From the NCBI GenBank assembly GCA_012845835.1, contig JABAKD010000001.1:16568226-16632225 (forward strand): a stretch of 64,000 nucleotides of DNA. The letters are read 5' to 3'. Source of the stretch: Undaria pinnatifida. Lineage: Eukaryota; Sar; Phaeophyceae; Laminariales; Alariaceae. Positions 39,848 to 51,800 of this stretch are shown here, piece after piece. Under the pieces are notes generated by a model, which worked only from the letters and a program-made list of their open reading frames with translations, made no database searches and was not told the DNA's origin. Each line of letters starts with the position of its first letter. The first letter of the stretch is position 1. A program made the position numbers and the translations under genes.

Positions 39848-42800
39848 GTGAGACGAGCTCTCTATGTGAGACGAGCTCTCGCAAGGCCTGTGTTCCTTTT
39901 TGTGTAAGGTGAAGCAGGTCGTACGGTATGCCGAATCACGACTCTTGTGTGCCTTCATCTATTGACAATGAACGACTGCAAGTTTGAGTTTGTACGTACC
40001 AGTACTACTGCTGTATCTCGTTGTTTCTCTCTTTTGGTCTGAGAGTCCACCCCCAGGTGTAACAGCAATGCTAGCGCCGGGCTCCTTTTGAATTCAGGGT
40101 GTGTGTGCAGCCGCCCGCTTCTTTGCGTGCGTCTCGTGGTACACGTGTGGTTGCGATCGTTCATGTCGTCTCGAATTTTGATCAAAGCTGCATGCCAACG
40201 GAGAATTTCGGAGGGCGCCTCTATACATTTTACAGCCTCGGTCTTCAACAGAGGAAACTACCGACCTGGTTATTTTCCCGTCGAGTTGGGTCACAGCCGC
40301 CGTCTGAAGAGCTGGAGAGTATCCCGCGGCGTGCGGAGAGAGTAACAGCCGCGACCAGGAGAGTTTCCTGTCGCGTGCAAAGGGGGATTGGCCTCGACGC
40401 AGTCCCGCGACGTTGCTAGATCGACCGACTAGTATATTATCCTGTCGCTTGACTTAGGAGAAAGACGGGCATCTTCTGCTTTCGAAAAGGTATACCAGTA
40501 CCTACGTACGGCCTCGGGAGCACCATGCAGCTTTTGCGTGCCCCACACATCTCTCTATCCCGTGCAAACTGCCACAAATACGCGAAGCTTCGAATGCGGA
40601 AGCACGTCTTTGGTGCGCCCTCTTGACGGCTGACGCTGGTGCTGTGTGATCACTTTCAGCATATGAACCGGCTTTGGTACCCTCCTGGCAGCTGACGCAT
40701 GCCACGGCGGTAAAGCTGCACCATTTTTTTTTTTTTGGGCTCCTGACTGTAGGAGCCTTAGATCTCTCCCAAAAACTGATGTGCGGAAAATGATTCTTCT
40801 TGCCCGATGAACAATCCCACGGCCCAACTATACACCGAAACTCATGTGCTCTGGTAAAAAATGAACGATACCCCCACGATTTTGGGCTAAGGAGCCTCGT
40901 CATTCTGAAAAATGTCTGAGCTAAAATGGTTGCCTCTGTCGTAGCACGCGTCCAGGGTAACGCTCGCCCGTGCTGTTCGACGGCTTTCAGCGTGTAACGG
41001 CTTCGATCCCCTCTTGACGCCTGACGGTCGCGTTGTTTGACAACTCTCGGCGTGTAACTCAACCGGTCACCCGCCCCGCTGCTTGATGCTTGATTGCGTG
41101 CCTATCCGTTCGTTGCGTGCCCATCCGTTCAGGAGGTGGAGTCTGCTGGATGCCAGGTAAATAAAGCTCATGTCCCGGAACCAAATTCTAAGTTATGTCG
41201 TGTCCCTCTTCTGCAAGATTAGTTAAATACGACCTCCCCTCCCCATATAATCTTATGCGCTGAGTAACCTGGAGTAACTCGCAATTTACTGTCCACCACC
41301 GGACGAAAAATTCGCCGTGTAAGTCCAGCCAACTTGCAGCCGTCCTATTATGTGGACCGTGCTAATTAAAGAAACAAAATAAAACATACCTGGGACCTGG
41401 GACAAGTGCCAAATAAAATTATTTTCTTCTTTGGGCGTTTTTTCTCCTGTGCCACGCTCCGGAGCGATATCGTGCTGCTCGTAAAAAGAGTTGGAGAGCC
41501 AACACCACTTGTTTGCAATCATCCTAAGCCCCTCAGCCTACAATCTAGTGCATGCCCTCCTTTCGAAACGCACACCAGTATTAACATCGGTGTCGGCGTC
41601 ACTAACTGTACGTTGTCGAGCGATATACTATATACTACCTGGTATGCTTAAGCACGGTAATAGTGGGAGCCATATGCAGATTCTTGATGTTACGACATTA
41701 TCTTGTTTGTGAGTATAGAATGGCGTGTTTACAGTCTTAAAAGCGTGATCTCAGTCCCCAGTAGATTATACTCAGAGCAACCCACGTGTCTGCACGCACA
41801 TTCTGGAGCAGATAGGTACATAGCAGGTTTTCCCGAAAATGTTTTCTGAGCAACAGGGCTCGTCAATTGAGGAGGCTACCCGACATCGTCGGAATATTTT
41901 GTGTCTTACGTTCTACACCTAGACCGTTGGAGTATCCATCAGGTTCCGCCTTAATCTATCCCGAAGTCACCGGATGGGTGACGTGGAGAGCTCCTTAGAC
42001 TACCATACTATTATATTAGGAACAGCAGGAAAGTTAGATGCTACCTCTACCGTACTATTAGTAGCATAAGTCACGAGCATAATAAGGTGCACCCGTAGCT
42101 GCAGGGCTACCAGCTACGAAGCACCTGCTGCTGTTGTGAACCTTTGTTTTTTTTCCATTTGCCGACCGCCAGTTTGCAGCGTGTGTCAACAACCACAAAT
42201 ATGATGAAATAACATAAACAAAAACAAATCGCGAAACGTCAAAGCGTACAACGATGTATCCGGTATCCAACAATCCTTGATTGACAAGTGTCACATGCTC
42301 ATATACATTGGATGACACTGGAGGTAACACCGGCGCATGGTATGAGCGACGCGGAGCTTGAGCAAGTTCTCCCGGGATACGACGCGGTCGTGGTTCGCTC
42401 AGCCAATCAAATCACTCGCAGCATGTTGGTCGCTAGCCCACGCATAGCGGTCGTTGGCCGTGCGGGGTCGGGCGTGGACAACATCGACCTGGAAGCTGCC
42501 TCCGAACTCGGCGTTCCTGTCGTGAACGCTCCGACGGGAAACGCAGGGTCGGTTGCAGGTAAGCTAAGATTCCATTGCTTTCCCACAATCTACAGATTCA
42601 CACCGCATAGATAATTGCACTATAGATCTAAATCAGCTACCAGGTGTTACTACCGCTATACTGTAGTGTTCTGTATGCATTGTTGTTACTATTTTTTCCC
42701 TCCTACAATGCAGCGTAGATGTATCTCCGATAGAAATAAAACATGCGTCCGCTAAGCAAAAGCAATATTATTGTTGATAAACTTGCCTTTCGATAATCGG

Positions 42801-45800
42801 TGCATAACTCGCTCTAAACGCGAAAGCCGAAATTATACACCTCAATACCACCATTCTCACCCAATCCATTGACATTCCTTCTCTGCACGAAATCACAACC
42901 TAGTATCCCTGTTTGGTGCCCAATTCGTTGCGACCACACCTCCTGTGACCACGGCTTGTCCTGAAGGCCACTGAGGGTTAACTAAACCTCCCACGTTGAG
43001 ATAGGGTGAAAAAGATGATGACAAAACGAAACACAAGAAGTGCGATATTGTCAGCCGTCTATTTAAAGCTTGTCGGCGACTTGTAGTCAGGCAACGCACA
43101 GCCCTACTAGCTGGATATTGTGACGCTGCTCTTCCATCAGAACGCCTAGCATGCGTGAGCTCAGCGAGGGACAACGCGAGACCTGACTATCGTTACCCTT
43201 GCGGAGACTTCTGCGGAGGCAAAACGACAAATAATAACTTAAGATGAAGTACGTATAGTAGCTACCATTATTATGATAACGTTTTGTTGATGTTCATTCT
43301 GACAACATCCATAGGAGCCATATATGTGTTCAAAGGATGATACATCCGTAGAAACGATCGGCCGGAGTATCACGCCGCTTGCAAAGATTATGGTCGACCC
43401 TAAATTTATCGAACGCACAGCTAACGTATATAGAATAATCCAATGAAGTAATGACAAAATCAGCATCAGTCTCACTAAGCACTAAGCAATGCGGATTGCT
43501 GGGTTACAGACCAAGCTTTAGGCTGAGCTATCAACTCGTTAGAGCTGGTCGGTGAGACTTGCTCGGCTACTTACGCGGTGACTGTAATTGCCTTTTTTTG
43601 TAGCTGTCAAGGTTTGCTGTTCCCATTATGTCTAGCTATAGCTCGCAGGAACGAACGCCTTTGTTCCCCCTTTTCAGCTTGCTACATGCCCCCCGGAATG
43701 GATTTGAAGTCAACCACATCCTGAAGGAGAAACTGATACCAGGCTTGGCACGACGTGTTCGGTGTCGGGACTCCAACGCAAGGGGTTTGCACACCTCGCG
43801 AATGGCATGCAGTATCATATGGTCTTGCACGCTGTCGCTGTGAATAAGAGCACGCCTCAATATTTGTATCGCTGTGCAGCACAGCAAAGGAAATGTGTGC
43901 TACGATAGAGATATCCCATTTTGGTTTAAATGCTTTTCTGAATGACGGGAAGCGGCTCCTTAGCTCAAAATCGTCGAAAATAATGTATTTTCTTGTTTTG
44001 CATTTGCTTTCGTGGTATACCTAAGGCCATTGGACTTGTTGACCGTGTCGCACGTTAACTTTCCCTACTGTACACTATTAATCAATCGGTTTTTATGGGT
44101 GAGGCGTAGAGTATATTATGAAGCCACTACCTTCAGAAGGAAAAAAATAGAGCCCGTGCACATCTACCAAAGCATGCGTCAGGACATCCTGCAAACGTAA
44201 GAAAGAGAAACAATGACCCGGGCTGGGTTTCGTGTTTGGGAGAGGGTGCGCTCTACACTTAGCTTCAGTACAATGGCTCCCGGAGTTTTTATTCGTATTC
44301 CTGTGCATATCATCCTGTCTTTTTTCTCATTACCCTATTTCTTCTTGGATGCCTGGTACTGTACATGGCCGCGAAACGGTTAACACAACAGAGTTGGTGC
44401 TGGGCCTAATGCTTGGCGTGTCGCGGAGTATCACGTCAGCTCACGACACCATGAGACGCGGAGAGTGGGCGAAAAAGAGCTTCAGCGGCAGCACTCTCAA
44501 AGGGAAAACGCTCGGGATCGTGGGCTTTGGCTCTGTGGGGCAAGAGGCAAGCGCTCTGAACTGTTTTTTTTTATGTGCTTCGCTTGTCTTCCGATCATGT
44601 GTCGTGCACAATACGTTCCTACTTTTTTGGTGTTGTCGTGCAGTTTGTTCTTGTCGTGGCGGTCTTCATTTTGCTACACCAGGGGATCAGTAACATCGAA
44701 TACTTTCCTGGTATAGTTGTTTACTGTTGTTTCATTTGCCATCCGACGATGTGCAGCGCACACTTTAGTCCAGCGACAGTCGAATACTCGTACAGTGGTC
44801 GTGTATCTTGTCCGGGGGTGATCCGACCCAACGAAAGTAGCCCGAACGCTTATGGTGTTTTTTGGTAGCTGCTAGCAACCAGTTGAACGTTTGTGTGCAC
44901 TTCTCGTATATTTGCTCGGGGGGGTTACACGTAACGCAAACACAGCCCCAAAACATAACGCTGAACGTTAGTTTTTTTTTATAATGAACGCCATATTTTT
45001 GAACGGCACACGCTTCCATGTATACCAGGTGGCAAGGCTAGCGGTGGCGTTCGGCATGGTGGTGGTGATTGCCAAAGAAACCAAGCCGCCTTCCCCGGAC
45101 AAGGAGCACGTGAACGACACGGCTACGGCGAAGAGAGCACAAGCAGCAGATGCGATTGGCGTGACGTTGCCCCCTCTAGAATTTGACGAGCTCTTGTTGA
45201 GAAGCGACTACGTGACCTTGCATGTTCCGCTGACCGCGGGTACGAAGAGCATGATCGCCGAGCGAGAGCTAGCGCTTATGAAACAGTCTGCAGTTATCGT
45301 CAATACAGCACGGGGGGGGTTGCTAGACGAACGAGGTGCGTGAGGATCAATCACTTCCAGGCTACATATAGAAGCGTCAAATCGTACATAGCATGCATCT
45401 GCAGCTGTCGTTTGGGTTTGTCTTTTTTTTCTTGTGAAGACGCAATAAAGGTTTGTAAACTTGATGGAAATGTTAACATGGACATGGTTATTATTTTTTT
45501 TTCGTTTTCCATCGGCAATGTGCAACGCTAGTGTCAACAAAACAAAAATTAACGAAATGCCCTAGAATTCTGACAACGAAAAGAAAAATCGCAAACCAAT
45601 GGACCAACAACCAACATCTTCGAATCCTAGCTATGCGTCCTTGTCCTCCTGGCACTACCAGCCACCGGGGCCAAGCCCCCCCCCCCCCCCCCCCCGCACA
45701 TCCGAAGAAGCACCAAACGATAATCTGCTGTTAAAATAAATGGCTGGTTTGTAACTGCTGCCCGTAGGCTTCATCACGCAGAAGGTTGTGCGGTGTTGCT

Positions 45801-48800
45801 GCCTGACCTGTTACTGTTATGGTGTTATCTTTGTAACTATTGTTTTATTTTACCTTCCGACCAATGTGCAGCGCATAATTCATTCCAGTGTATGATACCA
45901 CGAATGCTCGTGTTCCGCATCGGCGGTACGTAACGCGAAAGCTGATTGCGGTTTGTGGTGGCTTGTGTTTGCCTCCTGTTCGATCGGCTCGCTTCCTGAC
46001 CTCGGCACAATAGGACATTGGCTTTCGTGACAAAAATAAGCAAGGCAACCAGTGTTCAGTAGCATTATTTTTGATTTATTCTGCTCATCTCATCTATTAT
46101 TTTCTCCGCACTTTTTATTTTTCCTTCTGCCTCCCTTGTCGTAACCTAGATCGGGGGTCACTAAGCAAGCTCTTCTCCTCCCTCCCCACACTGCGATACG
46201 CGCCTTCCTTTTTATCGCGAGAAGACTTCGGCCCTTTCTTCTCTCTTCGACTCGCGTAGAACTGCGCCTACCCAGGCTGGTAGGCTCTCTGAGCAGTTGA
46301 TTCCCTTTTATGTTTTATTTTTGTATGTAAACTCAAAAGTCGGACCCGAGCGGGATTCGAAGTCCAGCACCAACTGAAGTAGCATTCGAAGGTAACCACT
46401 AGTCTAGACGACCGGGGCGACCGATAATACGGTTAGAGTCGCGCGTAAGGTCCTTAACGACCACCAAAAAGTGGCACGATGAAATTTCAAGACATGCACA
46501 GCAAAATAGTCAACCAAGAGACCCAATCTCGAGCAAGGCGACCGACCATCCGTTTAGGCTCAAAACATCTTGATTTTAGAGTACACTGCAAATCGTCACC
46601 AGATCCCAAAATGCTCACCACCGCACGGTACGAATCCGGCCTCCAAACTTCGAGAAACGGTTTTAAGTCGTGTTTCCTACCTAGATTACCGTTTCGGGGC
46701 CTCTGTCGACCATTTTTCAACCGGAAAAGTAATAAGTGAGATTGTTTCTGTTAATTTGCAGGTGAGGTCCATGACGTGGATGGAAATACGAGAACAAGTA
46801 AACGGTACAGACAGTAGCTGTGTTCAGCTACGTCACAAAACAAACCGCACCCTAAATCCGACCGGTACAGCCGACGTAATAATAGAAGATCCAGCAGCAT
46901 AGGGTAATGAGATAAAATGGACAATAATAACCGAGGTTCGAAAAAAACAAAAAAAAAAAACAAAGAGAAAGGCTCTTCGAAAAACTAGCGATGAGCTCGT
47001 CTGTCGGAAGGCAAGGTCGCTCGCCGAGATGGGGGTGATGAGGCGCGCTGTGATTTCCCGCGCGCAGCGTGGTGACTATCAAGCGTTTGCAGCGACTGAA
47101 CAACGACGCGAGGCGAGCCCGTGTTGCGGCCGTTGCTCGATGCGCTGTAGAAGTCGAACAACACCCATAGTAATCGGAGAAATTGGAGCTATTGAGGAAT
47201 GGTATGGGAGCCGAATTGCCGGAGAGGAGGAAGCACGCTCAAGCAGACACGCGCGAAGCTCAAGCGGCACTGGAAGTCGAGGTGGACGGGAAAAGGGCGG
47301 ATCAGGCACGAGCGGCTGGTCTGGAGAAACAGGTGAGCATCAGCTGCAGCAGCAGCAGCAGCACTCTTCCTCTTTTTGATCGTTCTCTTGGCTCAGTGAC
47401 CTCGGCCGATCATTTTTCCATCATTCAAAATCTAAGTAAAATAGGGCATACCGTGACAGGTACCTGGCACACGTTTTATACGGGTGGTATATACCTAAGG
47501 GCCCAGATTGACGAAGAGCACAAAAAATCGTAATTCGATTTGATATCTTGATATAATGAAAAATACACGAAAAATTAAACTCTGCTTCTTATCAAGAAAC
47601 GGCTTAGTGCGTTCTAGAATTGAAAAAAAACAAAATGGTCAACGAACACCCGTGGGCAACGACCGAGGCGGGCGATGGCTCGCGTCCTCCCCGGAGCGCC
47701 GCGGCTCGCGGCAGATTTGTTTTGGCCGGCAGCGACTTGGAAGCTATGGCTCTAGGCGTCTCTTGGATGGGCTGGCGCCACCCCGCCGCCCGACACGGGC
47801 AGCAGCGACGGGGATATAGCAGTCAAACTTCTGAGCGAAGTCGTCAGGTGGTAGTTGGTCGTGTAACTTTCGAGGTGCAGGGCGACGAAAAACTGGGTTT
47901 GCGGCGGTCCCGATTGTTTTCGAAGCGTTGGAGGCGGTCTACGCTGTGCTAAGGACCTTCGGAGGCCGCGCTGCGACTACTCCGGTGGTCGTACCTCTCG
48001 CAATGGTGGCTTCTCGCCTCTCAATTAGCCGACGACATGGCAGGCCGGCTTCGGTTACATAGAACATGCCATGTCTTGGTGGACAAACCCCCCAAATTGA
48101 ATTTCGATTTTCGACCTAATTCGACCGAGAAAGTCTTTTTTTACTTCTTTGTTGAATTTGATTTTTCGTAATAATTCTGAGAATAACTGCTTGGTGATTC
48201 ATTTTTTGACCAATCAGATGCAAATTAAATCAAATTCTAAAAAAATAATCGAAATTCGATTTGGCAAGTTCCTCGTTAATTCGGGCCCTAAGTGGCAACA
48301 TGAATATCGTCGTATTTCAAATAATACGTACCGAGTGTACTCGGCATTTATATTTTAACTTAGACTGGGTATAGGCAAGCTCCAGTTGCTGATATATTTT
48401 TTTGATATGCCTGCTGCTGCTGTTTGTTGCTCGACAACCCGCCGTGTTCTCCGCGATTACAGGCAAGGCGCCAACGGGCAAAATTCGGCACCCTATCCAC
48501 TGCACTAGCTACAGGCGAAGGATCGACCAGGCGGTTCGGTCGCTCAAGCAGGAGGCACTCGCATGTCCCCGCCGAGTTCGCAGTCCCGTCTGAATTCGAA
48601 GTGGACGAGAGTATCGAAAATAGATTACTTGCGGCCGTTTGTCGTTATCGGGGATGTGAGCGAGGGTGAGAGCAAAATTAAGACAGAGGGCGGGGGCAAT
48701 AAAATCAAGACACAGGCATAAGGCGACCGTTCTTCATGCCCGCGTTCACGGAGAGGCGGAGGACATGCAACAGGCAGCCAATGCGGAATGCATGTATGAC

Positions 48801-51800
48801 GCAAGAGGGAGGCACCAGGTTGTCTGCTAAATCTTCCATCCTTCGCTGTGGCTACTGCTACTACTGCTGATGATGCTGATGTTGCTGCTGCTGGTTGCCA
48901 AGCAGTTTTGCTCTTCCTTGTTCCTATATTTATATCCAGATATACTCGTCGTTTCCTTTCGCCCACCATCATTGAGTCTACTGGCTGATGGAATAATTAC
49001 GGTGACTGTTCGTTTTGGGCTGCTGAAATTTTTTCTTTTCGATAACATCTGCTGTCTTTCGACTTGTTTGTGATTGGTTCAAGTTTTGAATTTCATCTGT
49101 ACTCGTAACGACCGAGGGACACTTTTATTGCTGGTACCAGCTATAAAACACACCTTAAGCGCATCTAACAGTAGCCTATCTCGCCAATATTCAGTAGCAT
49201 GGAGTACTACCGAAACAGAAGCATGGCAGTCAGGATCATGCGCTCGGTCTACAGTTGTACGTATTGCTTGGAGTAGCACGTACGGGTCGTAAATAAACAG
49301 TATGGCACCCCGATGGAGCACGGGAGTCGTAGGAGAGACACCTCTGCTTTTTGGATGGATACTCGATTTATATCTGAACGACATCGACGCTATGTTACTG
49401 TGGGAGGGCAATAACTATAACAGAAAATAGAGTTTGAAGCGCAACTACCGCGCGCGCGCTTGACATTTTTGCTGGCATGGACAGCGCTCCGCCGCGCTTT
49501 GGAGGAGGGACGGCTAGGAGGCGCAGCGTTAGACGTGTTTGACTCCGAGAAAGCTCCTCTTGAGGACCACGTCGTCAGTTTATGCAGGTGAGCCACCGAT
49601 GAGGTATGCACGACACAAGCCAAGAAGGTGAGGCTTTGATGAGGGGGTGAGGTATGCAAGACACAAGCTAAGAACGTGATGAGGTGATGAGGTGATGAGG
49701 CGATGAGGTGATGATGCATGCAACACACAAGCTACGGCAGATGTGCACTACCAGGTATTTTGTTTTCTGAGGCTTCTAGCCTATTGAGGAGCTTGCTCTG
49801 TGCCCCAGCCAAACACCTAATTATGTTTAGAAAAATAAAAGCGCAACCCAATGGAGAACTGTCAGTCCCATGGTATGTTACAGTAAGTATATATAAAACG
49901 AACCATGATATTCCGAATATTACTGCGTTATGGAAGGGATATTCGACGTTCGATTCATATCGGAATGGCATCTACGCTATACGTAATGTCGGAGGACAAA
50001 AATGATAATAATGATTATATTCCGAAACAAGAATGAACATTCGACGAATTTTGGGTTAACGAGCCCCGTCGCCGTTCAGGAAAGTCTTAAGGTGCTTCCA
50101 CTATCCAGCCCACGTCGCAAGGCAAATACTAAATACACATCTGGGGTAAAGTTTGGAAAACCTGAAGAAAAAAACGCGTGGCCTGAGTTTTTGCTCTCAG
50201 TGTTGGGAAAAGGAGAGAATTTGATAAAATTTGCCGAGACCTTCTGCCAACACCTACCCTTAATTAACCCTGACCCCAAGGCCGACCTATTGGCCGACCC
50301 CGTATAAGCCTTTGTCCAGAACGAACCGGGCGAAATAGTTTAGACATTTAAAAAAAAAAGAAATTACGGACCATGTGATAACAAATTCCAGAATAATATA
50401 TTATGTGTGTGTTTTATTTTCTCACTGTTCCCAAGCTTTTTGCTGTATGGTTTCCTGACCGTCCTTGCGTGTAGACTAACCTACAAACTCGTCTGCGCTG
50501 GGCGGTGTTAATGACAACGCCGGGATACTTGCGCGGGCGGTGGCTAACCATTTTCATCTTGGCATTTTCAAGAGTCCCCCCCGCCCCCGTTTTCAACTTG
50601 CGACACCTCCGGGGGTTCAAACCACAAACCACACCCCGAAGGAAAAGCTTGTAACTACTGATTGATGCATGCGGTTTGCCGTTTTGCCCGCTTTGGACAT
50701 GTCGCCTAAACTGCGTACGTGTTGTTTCGTAGCGCGCCTACATTTAGAAAGGGAGACATCAAAAGCGCGTCCAGCCTAACCACGCTGTTTTTGGGCAACG
50801 TAATAACCGCTTTGGTATTCATAGTGATGCGCAAACGGTCTTACACTTTCCGTACAGATTGGTATGCTGTAAGCTAATTGGATCGAGCTCACAACCTGGC
50901 GTGTTTCTACATACGATTACAAGAAAAATCTTCGTTAACCTCTTTTGAGAGACTTCAAGTTGAAAAAAAAACGACAGGAAAAAAAAATAACCGAATCACA
51001 GAAAAATCGGCCAAACGAAGCAGCAGCAGGATCTGCTGTGCTTGGCATACACATGCTAACACATGCTAGGTGCGCCATTGTTTTTCCTGAGGCCTCGTCA
51101 CTTGGAGAGCTCTCTCTCTGTACCTCACCCCCCCCAAAATGATTGTTTTCAAGACTTTTCGCCGGTCAGATCATTCCTCGCGGGTCGGATCGGGTCAGGG
51201 TGACCCGTGAGATTTGAAAAAAACTCTTGACCGGACCTGACCCGCCCCGTGAGGTTTTCGGACACCTCCTGGCCCGATCCGACTCGAACCGCGACATTTT
51301 GGAAACCTTCTCACCCGGCCCCGCGGGACGGGTCGTAAACCGTGAAAAGCCCTGATTTTCGTTTTATTGAGTGAAACTGAAAGTGCAACCCGATGACAAA
51401 AACTAAACAAAACCATGGATGGCCTAGGTATTATAAAAAACATGACCCAGGCAACGGTAGTGGGGTTCCTTTTTGGGTCTTTAATATCAGTGGCTAGGGG
51501 TCACCCGCGCGAGTATCCCCTTTGTTCCGTTGCGATCTTACGTTTTCTTCGTGTTTTATATTGGCGAAAACAATCCGCGATGCGAAGGTAATAATCTAAG
51601 CTGCGCCAAAACAACTGCCTGAACCGTTTTCATCCGTGAGGTACAGAAGTCACTCGTGCGAGTGGCTCAAACACACCAGTGAAAACGGGGGTATGGTACT
51701 GCAATACCGCAGCCTTGGTCACATATTCGTATTGAAAAGCGAGAAATGGCGACCATAAGAGTACCGATGATTTTGGGTTAAGGCGCCCCCGTCGTTCAGA

